A stretch of DNA of 64,000 nucleotides from assembly GCF_001467585.1 (NCBI RefSeq), contig NZ_LNXY01000003.1:62001-126000 (forward strand). The letters run 5' to 3'. Positions 19,242 to 28,125 of this stretch are shown piece by piece. Origin of the DNA: Legionella drozanskii LLAP-1 (GTDB lineage Bacteria; Pseudomonadota; Gammaproteobacteria; Legionellales; Legionellaceae). Every line of letters starts with the position of its first letter. Position 1 is the first letter of the stretch. The notes beneath the pieces were generated by a model. The model saw only the letters and a program-made list of their open reading frames with translations. It was not told the origin of the DNA and did not search any database. The position numbers were made by a program, and so were the translations under genes.

Positions 19242-20920
19242 TTGGGCTCTCCAATTAACTCCATGGGTAACCATAAATTATTTTCTCTAGCGCATTGTTT
19301 AGCAAGCTCATATCCCGCATCAGCATGGCGCATGACTCCTGTTGCTGGGTCGTTATGGAGAACCCGGCTAAGGCGTGCCCCCGCTTTATCTGTACCATCC
19401 GCAACGATAACGACCCCTGCATGTTGTGAAAAACCCATTCCAACGCCTCCGCCATGATGTAAACTGACCCAAGTTGCTCCGCTAGCGCAATTTAATAGCG
19501 CGTTTAATAGAGGCCAGTCCGATACAGCATCACTGCCATCTAGCATGGCTTCCGTTTCGCGATTTGGGCTCGCGACAGATCCTGAATCAAGATGATCCCT
19601 ACCAATAACGATGGGGGCTTTTACCTCACCTTTTTTAACCATTTCATTAAATGCCAAAGCCAAACGGGCGCGATCTTTTAAACCTACCCAGCAAATTCTT
19701 GCGGGAAGTCCTTGAAAAACGATTTTTTCGCGCGCCATTTCAAGCCAGCGATGTAAATGTTTATTTTCCGGCATTAATTCCTTCACTTTTTCATCTGTGG
19801 CATAGATATCTTCAGGATCACCAGATAAAGCAACCCAACGAAAAGGGCCAATGCCTTCGCAAAATAAAGGACGAATATACTCGGGGACAAATCCAGGAAT
19901 AGCAAAGGCCTCTTTTACACCCGATTCAAAAGCCATTTGGCGAATATTATTGCCGTAATCGAAAACAGGGATACCTAGGCGTTGAAATCCAAGCATAGCC
20001 TGGACTTGCTCGGCTATTGAAGCTTTCGCAGCAGCCACAACCTCCTCAGGAGATGTTTGCCTTAATTCTTTAGCTTTTTCTAAGGACCATCCCTTCGGTA
20101 GGTAGCCATTTAGAGGATCATGAGCACTCGTTTGATCAGTGATTAAAGAGGGCTTAATATTACGCCGGAGTAGTTCCGGATAGATTTCGGCGGCATTTCC
20201 TAAGAGACCTACGGATAATGGACTCTTCTTTTTACAGGACTCTTCTATCCAGGCTAATGCTTCGTCGAGATCATTAGTTGATTTATCAAGATAGCGAGTT
20301 TTTAAACGCTTTTCGATGCGACTAGGGTCACATTCAATGGCGAGCATACTAGCTCCCATCATTGTTGCCGCAAGTGGTTGTGCCCCACCCATTCCACCAA
20401 GGCCGGCAGTCAAAACCCAGCGCCCAGACAAATCGCCCGCGAAATGTTTTTCCGCGCAGGCTGAAAACGTTTCATAGGTGCCTTGAACAATACCTTGTGA
20501 ACCAATGTAAATCCAACTGCCGGCGGTCATTTGACCATACATCATCAACCCTTTTTTATCGAGTTCATTGAAATGTTCCCAAGTTGCCCAACGTGGCACT
20601 AAATTAGAATTGGCGATTAATACGCGAGGTGCCTCTTCATGAGTGGTAAATACACCGACCGGTTTACCTGATTGAATGAGTAAGGTTTGGTTTATATCAA
20701 GTTTTTTAAGTACTTCGATTATTTTGTAGAACGATTGCCAATTACGAGCGGCGCGACCAAGTCCGCCGTATACAATGAGAGAGTCGGGATTCTCAGCAAC
20801 CTCTGGATCTAGATTATTGCAGAGCATACGCAAAACAGCTTCAGTAAGCCAACTTTTGGTTTCAAGCGTGGTACCACGATTTGCTTTGATATGGGGAGGA
20901 TTTTTGTTTAGAATTGGCAT
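19238..20920 (-). CDS. hutU: urocanate hydratase
   Basis: Second step of histidine degradation. The full-length 560 residues start within [17 protein letters not shown], with [24 protein letters not shown], the NAD-binding [16 protein letters not shown], and a C-terminal [19 protein letters not shown] motif. A GGAG ribosome-binding site precedes the ATG. hutI, hutG and hutC are not in the window. Its promoter region carries a 15-base palindrome (20960-20974). Confidence 0.97.
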   Translation of the reverse strand: MPILNKNPPHIKANRGTTLETKSWLTEAVLRMLCNNLDPEVAENPDSLIVYGGLGRAARNWQSFYKIIEVLKKLDINQTLLIQSGKPVGVFTTHEEAPRVLIANSNLVPRWATWEHFNELDKKGLMMYGQMTAGSWIYIGSQGIVQGTYETFSACAEKHFAGDLSGRWVLTAGLGGMGGAQPLAATMMGASMLAIECDPSRIEKRLKTRYLDKSTNDLDEALAWIEESCKKKSPLSVGLLGNAAEIYPELLRRNIKPSLITDQTSAHDPLNGYLPKGWSLEKAKELRQTSPEEVVAAAKASIAEQVQAMLGFQRLGIPVFDYGNNIRQMAFESGVKEAFAIPGFVPEYIRPLFCEGIGPFRWVALSGDPEDIYATDEKVKELMPENKHLHRWLEMAREKIVFQGLPARICWVGLKDRARLALAFNEMVKKGEVKAPIVIGRDHLDSGSVASPNRETEAMLDGSDAVSDWPLLNALLNCASGATWVSLHHGGGVGMGFSQHAGVVIVADGTDKAGARLSRVLHNDPATGVMRHADAGYELAKQCARENNLWLPMELIGEPK

Positions 20921-20959
20921 TTTTTCTCCGTCCTGGGAATATGAGGGCTATCATACACT

Positions 20960-20974
20960 ATGGGTTATACCCAT
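20960..20974. promoter_or_regulatory. candidate operator upstream of hutU
   Basis: Perfect inverted repeat ATGGGT-TAT-ACCCAT in the hutU / POT transporter divergent gap. On the minus strand it precedes a TATGAT hexamer (about 20949-20954) that could be the hutU -10 element, so a bound protein would overlap the -35 region. A hut repressor is a reasonable guess but is not shown. Confidence 0.4.
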
Positions 20975-21069
20975 GAAAGAATATAATCTGTTTTAATAGA
21001 CTACAGTATGTAAAGTAAGAGCTCAGTGTGATAGACTATAGACACCAGGATCCAACCTAAGAAATCATT

Positions 21070-22554
21070 GTGCAAAACGAATTAATTAATCATGCTTCTC
21101 ATCCCCCTTCATTAAGAGTTTTTTTCGCCACGGAAATGTGGGAAAGATATGGATTTTATGTTGTGCAATCCTTACTAGCACTCTATCTTGCACTGCATTT
21201 TAAATGGCAAGACGATAAGATCTATGCATTAGTGGGTTCTTTTACCGCACTCACCTACCTTTCACCAGTGATTGGAGGATGGATTGCAGATCATTTACTA
21301 GGCCAAAAAAGAGCGATTCTTGCGGGAGCAACTTTCCTATTCTGCAGCTATATAGCACTCACTTTACTAAGCTCCGATTGGGGTCTGACAGTTGCATTAG
21401 CCGGGGTGGCTGTGGGGACAGGCTTGCTAAAACCCAATATCTCATCTCTTTTGGGTAATGAATACGACATTGGTTCTCCTAAACGAGAAAGTGGTTTCAC
21501 TATTTTTTACATGGGTATCACTACAGGCATCATTTTAGGAACAACTTTACCTAGCCTACTTAACGCACGCTTTGGCTGGTCAGTTTCTTTTGCTAGTGCT
21601 GCTTTTGGGATGATTATTGCTTTTGCAGTTTTTGCATTTGGTACTTATCGCTACAAAGTAGCTGATTATCATCCCTATGAATATCGGCTGGGTAAGTTAA
21701 TTAAGGCAACCGTTTTGATGTTTGGATTATGGCTAATTTCTTATTCTATTCTTGACTTCCCTATCTTTGCCGATTCAGCCTTTGCAGCAGTCGTTTTACT
21801 CTCGTTGGCTTATTTAATCTATTCTATTCGACGCGAATCACCAAATCAGGCAAAACAAACCGCTGTTATCGGTTTATTGTGCATTATTTCGGTTATGTTT
21901 TGGGCTTTCTATTTTCAAATGTTTATGTCCTTAACCCTCTTTATTTCTAGGGTTGTAGAACCAAAATTATTTGGAATTAACTTTCCTCCTCCCTATTATG
22001 TCGGTATTCAAAGTATCGGCATGATCCTTTTTGGCTACTTATTTTCACGCAGCAAAACTCAGCTGACCTTGGTTCAAAGCGGGATTCGTACTGGAAAGAA
22101 ATTCTTGCTCGCAATGGTTTTCATGGCTGCTGCCTATGCCTTAATTACCATAGTTTGCGCAAACTCTAGCGGAGCAGCGCTATTATCTCCTTTATTTTTT
22201 ATCCCCGCTTATTTACTGATTTCAATTGCTGAATTATTGCTCTCACCCGTAGGACTATCGGCAATAACTGTGCTCTCCAGTCGCAAAAAAGTAAGCACGA
22301 TGATGGGTATCTTCTTTGTATCTTTAGGGATCGGAGGCTTTTTATCCGGAAAGCTTGCTTCTTTAACTTCAATAAAAACAGAAAACTTATCCCTACTTGA
22401 ATTAAAGGCACATTATACACAAACTTTTTCGACGCTTTTTAATATCTTAATCGTCGCAACAATCGTTTGTTTCATTTTATTTCGCGCGATAAAGGCACTT
22501 TTATCGCGTCATCAAGTCGAAACCACATCAACGTCTTTAATCAAGTGCCATTAG
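21070..22554 (+). CDS. POT-family proton-dependent oligopeptide transporter
   Basis: Inner-membrane importer of di- and tripeptides with about 14 membrane helices. The family proton-coupling motif ExxER appears as FFATEMWERYGFYVVQS (residues 18-34). It is followed by GGWIADHLLGQKRAIL, VGTGLLKPNISSLLG and ESGFTIFYMGITTG, all POT signatures. The start is a GTG at 21070 with a poor ribosome-binding site. Its divergence from the hut genes fits a lifestyle of feeding on peptides and amino acids. Confidence 0.92.
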   Translation: MQNELINHASHPPSLRVFFATEMWERYGFYVVQSLLALYLALHFKWQDDKIYALVGSFTALTYLSPVIGGWIADHLLGQKRAILAGATFLFCSYIALTLLSSDWGLTVALAGVAVGTGLLKPNISSLLGNEYDIGSPKRESGFTIFYMGITTGIILGTTLPSLLNARFGWSVSFASAAFGMIIAFAVFAFGTYRYKVADYHPYEYRLGKLIKATVLMFGLWLISYSILDFPIFADSAFAAVVLLSLAYLIYSIRRESPNQAKQTAVIGLLCIISVMFWAFYFQMFMSLTLFISRVVEPKLFGINFPPPYYVGIQSIGMILFGYLFSRSKTQLTLVQSGIRTGKKFLLAMVFMAAAYALITIVCANSSGAALLSPLFFIPAYLLISIAELLLSPVGLSAITVLSSRKKVSTMMGIFFVSLGIGGFLSGKLASLTSIKTENLSLLELKAHYTQTFSTLFNILIVATIVCFILFRAIKALLSRHQVETTSTSLIKCH

Positions 22555-22560
22555 TTGGTA

Positions 22561-23697
22561 CTAATCTTCCACAGCACGATAGATAGCCACGCCCACATGC
22601 GGTGGGTGGGGGTTAATAAATTTCTTCGATTTGAGCGCTTTTTGTACCTGTTTTAAACCCTGCCTCCAACGTTCCTTGGTTGAGTAAGCTGAAAAATCAG
22701 CATCCTTAGTCGATGACTCCCAGTTTTTTTGCTGATATTCGAGCTGCACGATATCATAATCGGATAAACATCCCAGAGAGGCTAGTTCTAAATTGTCGGG
22801 CAATAGTTGCTTATCTTTTGGTAACTGCTTATAGAGAGCCCCAATCGCTCGGCGTAAATTATGTTTATCTTCAAAATGGCATCGCTGTTCGTCTGAGCGA
22901 CTACTATAATTGATTTCGAGGTTTCTTTTTTTCACCTCATCGATGCTATTAGGTAAGTCCCCAATAGCACTCCATAAATCCACCATAAAACAAAGTGAAC
23001 TAACTCGGGGTTTATCATCCAAAACAACCGCTAGGGGAGTATTGGAATAAACACCTCCATCCCAATAATATTCACCCTCAATTAAAATGGGAGGAAAAGC
23101 CGGAGGCAAAGCACCACTTGCCATAATATGTTCCGGTCTAAGTTTTTCAAACTTACTATCAAAATAGCGTATTTTGCCCGTATTAATATTAGTGGCACCC
23201 AGACTGAGGCGTATTTCACATTTGGCAAGATAATCAAAATCAACAAGCTCCTGGAGAAAAGCCCGTAATGGTTCGGTATCGTAAAAACTATTCCACGGGC
23301 CATAATACATATTAAATAGTGAGTCTAAGCGAGGTTTGAAAAAAACGGAGATCCCTGATAAAACGATATGCTGATACTGCATGTCAGCAACTAATTTACG
23401 CAATGGGTCGGGAAAATCATAACCCGCATTAAAAACCTCAGGTTGAGTGACTGCATCCCAGAATTGTTTTAAACGAGGTAATCGATTCTTAGGTTCATTT
23501 CCTGCAATAATTGCTGCATTGATGGCACCTATCGAAGTCCCCGCTATCCAATTAGGAGTATAATGTGACTTCTCAAGCCCTTCATAAACGCCTGCCTGAA
23601 AAGCACCTAATGCCCCACCACCCTGAAAGATTAGTACGATTCTCTTTTTTACAGGGTTGTCATGTATTTCAATCGCGCTTCCAAAACTGGCTGCCAT
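22561..23697 (-). CDS. patatin-like phospholipase (DUF3734-type C-terminus)
   Basis: Lipid acyl hydrolase with a Ser-Asp dyad. The glycine-rich oxyanion loop is FQGGGALGAFQAGVYEG, the nucleophile elbow GTSIGAINAAIIAG, and the Asp is in WDGGVYSNTPLA. The C-terminal third (VSSLCFMVDLWSAIGDLP onwards) resembles the DUF3734 region found in cytoplasmic patatins. The frame is open to 23841, but its first codons fall inside a dispersed repeat. The ATG at 23697 (start MAASFGSAIE) has GGAG six bases upstream and is my choice, giving 378 residues. No secretion signal is obvious; an effector role is possible but unsupported. Confidence 0.85.
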   Translation of the reverse strand: MAASFGSAIEIHDNPVKKRIVLIFQGGGALGAFQAGVYEGLEKSHYTPNWIAGTSIGAINAAIIAGNEPKNRLPRLKQFWDAVTQPEVFNAGYDFPDPLRKLVADMQYQHIVLSGISVFFKPRLDSLFNMYYGPWNSFYDTEPLRAFLQELVDFDYLAKCEIRLSLGATNINTGKIRYFDSKFEKLRPEHIMASGALPPAFPPILIEGEYYWDGGVYSNTPLAVVLDDKPRVSSLCFMVDLWSAIGDLPNSIDEVKKRNLEINYSSRSDEQRCHFEDKHNLRRAIGALYKQLPKDKQLLPDNLELASLGCLSDYDIVQLEYQQKNWESSTKDADFSAYSTKERWRQGLKQVQKALKSKKFINPHPPHVGVAIYRAVED

Positions 23698-23814
23698 AGA
23701 GAGCTCCATTTCCAGAATGATAGTTGGAATAACTACATTGTAGTACAAGCAATAAAAAGCTTCTTTTATCAAATCTGTGTAGGTTGGCTTTGTTTCATGA
23801 TCAGGATAGGAGAC

Positions 23815-24103
23815 TTGGCCCTTGGCCTGAGGTATCGTCACTTTTTTTTGAACAAAAATAGCTGTTGCTCCAATTAGTAGCTTGATCCGTTCGGGCTGAG
23901 TCCTTCGAGAGCCTCAGGATGCTCGGGTGCGCGTAGCGCTGTCTCGAAGCCTTGTTTGATGCAAAGCCCCCCTTCGAGTGCCTCAGGACAGGCCTTCGAG
24001 ACGTCGCTGGCTCCTCCTCAGGCTGAACGGTTCAGTAAAACACTGGATTTAGCTCCAAATATTATTCAAAAAAAAAGTGACGATACCTCAGGCCCTTGGC
24101 CCA
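23815..24103. repeat. REP-like palindrome inside an inverted-repeat-flanked element
   Basis: The two ends carry inverted copies of a repeat whose core is CCTGAGGTATCGTCACTTTT (then more T and GAA) at about 23825-23851, with its complement at 24066-24092. Each outer edge adds a GGGCC/TTGGCC palindrome. Inside is a REP-like element (23887-24030) starting CCGTTCGGGCTGAG and ending CTCAGGCTGAACGG, with CTTCGAGA and GCCTCAGGA motifs repeated in both orientations. The total is about 290 bases with no coding potential. It resembles a MITE with a REP inserted. It occupies almost the whole gap between the patatin gene and rsfS. Confidence 0.65.
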
Positions 24104-24192
24104 ACATTTATAGAAGGTTTTAGAAAGAAACCTTTGAGAGTTTTAATTTTACTGTTATTATCCACCCCTTTTGAATAAGATTTTTATACTTT

Positions 24193-24531
24193 ATGACCGA
24201 GCAACAATCATTTTTAAATCAACTACTAAAATCGTTAGACGATATCCAAGCGAGCGATGTGACCGTTATTGATGTGAAACAACAAACTTCTGTTACTGAT
24301 TATATGATTATCTGTAATGGACGTTCATCTCGCCATGTAAAAGCTATCGCTGATGTGGTGGTTGAAAAGATGAAAGCTGTAGGATTAGCGGCCCTTAGCC
24401 AAAATGGCCTTGAATCCGGTGATTGGGCTTTGATCGATTTTGGCGATTTTGTGTTACACATCATGCAAGCCGAAAGTCGTGCTTTTTATAATCTTGAAGG
24501 ACTTTGGCAAGCTAATCCACCAAGTAAATAA
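24193..24531 (+). CDS. rsfS: ribosomal silencing factor RsfS
   Basis: Binds L14 and blocks subunit joining when nutrients are scarce. The family pattern is seen in [37 protein letters not shown] and [18 protein letters not shown]. Its length of 112 is typical. The gene starts the rsfS-rlmH-mrdA-rodA run; the nadD gene that usually precedes it is absent, replaced by the repeat element and the patatin gene. Confidence 0.95.
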   Translation: MTEQQSFLNQLLKSLDDIQASDVTVIDVKQQTSVTDYMIICNGRSSRHVKAIADVVVEKMKAVGLAALSQNGLESGDWALIDFGDFVLHIMQAESRAFYNLEGLWQANPPSK

Positions 24532-24535
24532 AATT

Positions 24536-25006
24536 ATGCTTAAAGTTACGCTGATTGCTTGTGGTAATAAAATGCCTTCTTGGGTTGAGCAAGCTGCTTC
24601 TGAATTTTCAAAACGATTGCAGGAATTCGTTCAGTTTAACTTAATTGAAATTCCATTGGCGAAGCGTGGAAAAACAAGCGATTTAACGCGTATTTTAGAA
24701 AAGGAAGCGGCATTAATATCGGCGGCGATTCCACAACACTCGCGTATTATTGCTTTAGAGATTGAAGGTGGTTCTTTTAGCAGTGAAAAATTAGCTTTAA
24801 AGCTGGAGCAATTGCAACAAATCACCAGTCATTTATGTTTTCTTATTGGCGGACCAGAAGGACTAGTCCCCTCGATTGTAGCGAAAGCTGATGAACGCTG
24901 GTCTTTGTCCCAACTCACTCTACCACACCCGCTTGTGCGGATTATTCTCTTAGAGACACTTTACCGAGCTTGGTCAATTATACATAACCACCCTTATCAC
25001 AAATGA
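24536..25006 (+). CDS. rlmH: 23S rRNA pseudouridine-1915 N3-methyltransferase
   Basis: SPOUT methyltransferase acting on helix 69 of 23S rRNA in the assembled 70S ribosome. It starts [16 protein letters not shown] at ATG 24536, five bases past the rsfS stop; the frame is open upstream inside rsfS but that part is not coding in this frame. The knot motif [10 protein letters not shown] and [18 protein letters not shown] at the C-terminus are diagnostic. Length is 156 residues. Confidence 0.96.
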   Translation: MLKVTLIACGNKMPSWVEQAASEFSKRLQEFVQFNLIEIPLAKRGKTSDLTRILEKEAALISAAIPQHSRIIALEIEGGSFSSEKLALKLEQLQQITSHLCFLIGGPEGLVPSIVAKADERWSLSQLTLPHPLVRIILLETLYRAWSIIHNHPYHK

Positions 25007-25060
25007 AGTTTTAGGCTAAGATGGCTATTTTCCTCAACTCTATTTTAAATTTTGCAGAAA

Positions 25061-26923
25061 ATGCGATTTAATAATTCCGTGAAAAATGATCGATTAGAAG
25101 CCCAATTACATCGTTCTCGATTAAATTTACTTGTCATACTGATAATTATCTTATCTTTGGTACTTATTTTACGTTTAGCCTATCTGCAAATAACCGAATT
25201 TAAACGATACGAAACGCTCTCTCTAAAAAACCAAATGAGTATCATTCCGATTGCTCCTCCTCGTGGCATTGTTCTCGACAAAAATGGCATAGTCTTAGCT
25301 GAAAATATCCCTGTCTATGTCTTAGAAATTATTCCCGAACGTGTCAAAAATCTAAAACTCACTTTGAAACAATTACGCATTCTTCTTCCATCGATTACTG
25401 ATGAGGATATCGACAATTTTAATCGCGCGTCTAAACAAAATCGCTCCTTCGTACCCATTCCTCTTAAACTTAAATTAGACCAAGAAGAAGTTGCCATTTT
25501 TGCGAGCAATCAATATCGCTTCTCTGGTGTGAGTATTAAAGCCAGACTCATGCGTTACTACCCACTCGGCGAAGCGACAGCTCATTTACTTGGTTATGTC
25601 GGTCGAATCAATATCCAAGAGCTGCGTCAGGTTGATCCGACTAACTATCGAGCAACCAACTTTATCGGCAAGTCAGGGATCGAAAAATTTTATGAGGATA
25701 TTTTGCATGGCGAAGTAGGCTATCAACAAGTAGAAACAGATGTCAGTGGCCGAACCTTGAGAGTGGTTAACAAGCAAAATCCAGTGTCCGGCGAAAAACT
25801 ATACTTAACGATTGATACACGATTGCAGCAGGTTGCATACCAGGCATTGAAAGATAAGCGAGGGGCAGTAGTTGTGTTAAGTACTCATGGAGGAGATATT
25901 TTAGCGATGGTTAGCGCACCTGGTTTTGATCCTAATCTTTTCGTGAATGGGATCAGCACCGAGAACTATAAGAAATTAGCCACCGCACGTGATAGGCCCC
26001 TTTATAACCGAGCGGTGCGAGGTTTGTATCCACCTGCTTCAACCATAAAACCTTTCATGGGCCTGGCAGGTTTAGAAAAAGGAATTGTCGACACCAGCTA
26101 TAGCATTCATGACCCAGGTTGGTTTAGATTACCCGGTGTGAGCCATGCTTATCGCGATTGGAAAAAGACCGGGCATGGTTTTATTAATTTAAAACGTGCC
26201 ATAACCGTCTCTTGTGATACCTATTTTTATCATTTGGGTCACAAAATGGGTATTGCAGCTATTGAAGATATGTTAGTTCAGTTTGGCTTCGGTCAACTAA
26301 CTCATATTGATCTGAATGAAGAAGCGCCTGGATTAGTGCCTAACAAGCATTGGAAAAAACAAACCAAAGGACAATCTTGGTATCCTGGCGATACAGTTAT
26401 CACCTCGATTGGCCAAGGTTTTACCTTAGTCTCTCCACTGCAGCTAGCTAATGCAACGGCGTCATTAAGTCAAAAAGGCAGACGTTTTAGGCCGCATTTA
26501 TTGCATAAATCCATTCAAAGCGACCGAGAAGAAACACACGAATATAAAACTCTTGAAGAATATCCTATCAAGCTTAAAGATGAAAATTATTGGACAATCA
26601 TTGCCGAAGCAATGCAAGCCGTCATCACCAGCAATGAAGGAACTGGTTATCGTTTTGGTAGAACCGCACCCTACTCTGTCGCTGCAAAAACAGGTACAGC
26701 ACAAGTATTTGGGGGTAAACAGTATGAAAAAGCTCGCAAGGTGAAATACGAAGATATTCCTGAATATTTAAGAGATCATTCTCTGATTATTGCTTTTGCT
26801 CCTGTTGAAAACCCCGAAGTTGCAGTTGCTGTAATGGTAGAAAATGATTTAGCAGCATCCAATGTCGCTCGTAAAGTGATGGATGCGTATTTTGAACTCA
26901 AAAAAAGCGAACCTAAGTCATGA
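25061..26923 (+). CDS. mrdA: penicillin-binding protein 2
   Basis: Transpeptidase of the elongation complex, required for rod shape. One N-terminal membrane helix (about 20-42) is followed by the pedestal domain and the transpeptidase. The active-site Ser-x-x-Lys is in YPPASTIKPFMGL, the second motif is VSCDTYFYHLGHKMG, and the third is AAKTGTAQVFGG. I take ATG 25061 (MRFNNSVKND); a TTG three codons earlier (25052) is an alternative, and neither has a clear ribosome-binding site. It overlaps rodA by 4 bases. Confidence 0.95.
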   Translation: MRFNNSVKNDRLEAQLHRSRLNLLVILIIILSLVLILRLAYLQITEFKRYETLSLKNQMSIIPIAPPRGIVLDKNGIVLAENIPVYVLEIIPERVKNLKLTLKQLRILLPSITDEDIDNFNRASKQNRSFVPIPLKLKLDQEEVAIFASNQYRFSGVSIKARLMRYYPLGEATAHLLGYVGRINIQELRQVDPTNYRATNFIGKSGIEKFYEDILHGEVGYQQVETDVSGRTLRVVNKQNPVSGEKLYLTIDTRLQQVAYQALKDKRGAVVVLSTHGGDILAMVSAPGFDPNLFVNGISTENYKKLATARDRPLYNRAVRGLYPPASTIKPFMGLAGLEKGIVDTSYSIHDPGWFRLPGVSHAYRDWKKTGHGFINLKRAITVSCDTYFYHLGHKMGIAAIEDMLVQFGFGQLTHIDLNEEAPGLVPNKHWKKQTKGQSWYPGDTVITSIGQGFTLVSPLQLANATASLSQKGRRFRPHLLHKSIQSDREETHEYKTLEEYPIKLKDENYWTIIAEAMQAVITSNEGTGYRFGRTAPYSVAAKTGTAQVFGGKQYEKARKVKYEDIPEYLRDHSLIIAFAPVENPEVAVAVMVENDLAASNVARKVMDAYFELKKSEPKS

Positions 26924-28047
26924 AAACACGTCATACACGACCCGTTTATCGTTTGACCGTTAAATCTATTCATATTGATTTACCTTTGTTAGGTTTACTG
27001 TTGGCCTTGGTCGCGATGGGAATGTTAATCCTCTACAGTGCTTCAAATCAGAATCTCAGCATGGTTTTTCGTCAATCAATCAGACTAGTATTTGCACTAG
27101 GCATTATGATGATTTTTGCTATCATTCCCCCGCATAAATATAAAGCTTGGACGCCTTGGATTTATGGTGTGGGTTTAGTGCTACTTATCGCAGTGATGTT
27201 AATGGGAAAAATTGGTAAGGGGGCCCAGCGTTGGCTTGATTTAGGATTATTTCGTTTCCAACCCTCAGAAATAATGAAATTAGCCATTCCAATGATGGCC
27301 GCCTGGTATTTTGATCGCAAACCTGTTCCTATTGATTTTAAATCGTTATTGATGGCAGCCTTAATGATCTTCATTCCTGCTGTGTTGATTGCTAAACAGC
27401 CTGACTTAGGTACTGCAATTATGGTTGTTGCATCCGGCTTGTGCGTTATTTTCTTAGCTGGAATAGGAATGCGAATCATCCTGTTTATTGGAATCGTGAT
27501 TGGCGCTGCGGCCCCTTTACTTTGGCATGTCATGCATGATTACCAAAAACAACGAATCTACACTTTACTTAATCCAGAACAAGACCCCCTGGGTTCAGGC
27601 TACCACATCATTCAATCCAAGATCGCAATTGGATCAGGTGGTGCTTTCGGTAAAGGATGGCTTGAGGGGAGTCAATCGCATCTTAATTTCTTACCAGAAC
27701 ATGCGACAGATTTTATTTTTGCGGTAAGTGGCGAAGAGTTTGGCTTTGCCGGTAGTTGTATTCTGATTGCTTTAGTGATTCTCATCTCCCTGCGAGGACT
27801 GCATATCGCAAGACATGCTCAAACCAGTTTTACCCGCCTTTTAGCTGCCAGTTTAGCCATGACTTTTTTCCTTTCTGGCTTTGTTAATATGGGAATGGTC
27901 ATGGGTATTTTGCCGGTTGTGGGAGTTCCTCTACCTCTAGTCAGTTACGGTGGGACAGCAATGGTGACCTTTCTCACCAGTTTCGGTATTTTAATGTCGA
28001 TTAGCTCCCATCGCATTTTATTTAATAATCTATCTTATAATCGCTAA
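26920..28047 (+). CDS. rodA: rod-shape peptidoglycan glycosyltransferase RodA
   Basis: SEDS-family polymerase that works with PBP2. Ten or so membrane helices. Family motifs include ILYSASNQN, GAQRWLDLGLFRFQPSEIMKLA, AKQPDLGTAI, SGYHIIQSKIAIGSGGAFGKGW, LPEHATDFIFAVSGEEFG and PLPLVSYGGTAM. Its start overlaps the mrdA stop (ATGA), so the two are translated together. It is the last housekeeping gene before the accessory glucan-like locus. Confidence 0.96.
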   Translation: MKTRHTRPVYRLTVKSIHIDLPLLGLLLALVAMGMLILYSASNQNLSMVFRQSIRLVFALGIMMIFAIIPPHKYKAWTPWIYGVGLVLLIAVMLMGKIGKGAQRWLDLGLFRFQPSEIMKLAIPMMAAWYFDRKPVPIDFKSLLMAALMIFIPAVLIAKQPDLGTAIMVVASGLCVIFLAGIGMRIILFIGIVIGAAAPLLWHVMHDYQKQRIYTLLNPEQDPLGSGYHIIQSKIAIGSGGAFGKGWLEGSQSHLNFLPEHATDFIFAVSGEEFGFAGSCILIALVILISLRGLHIARHAQTSFTRLLAASLAMTFFLSGFVNMGMVMGILPVVGVPLPLVSYGGTAMVTFLTSFGILMSISSHRILFNNLSYNR

Positions 28048-28125
28048 CGAATAATGTTGCCTCCGTAAATCGAAGCTAGTAATCTGAGTCAATAACTATT
28101 CGTTGATGCGTGCATTAATAAAAAG

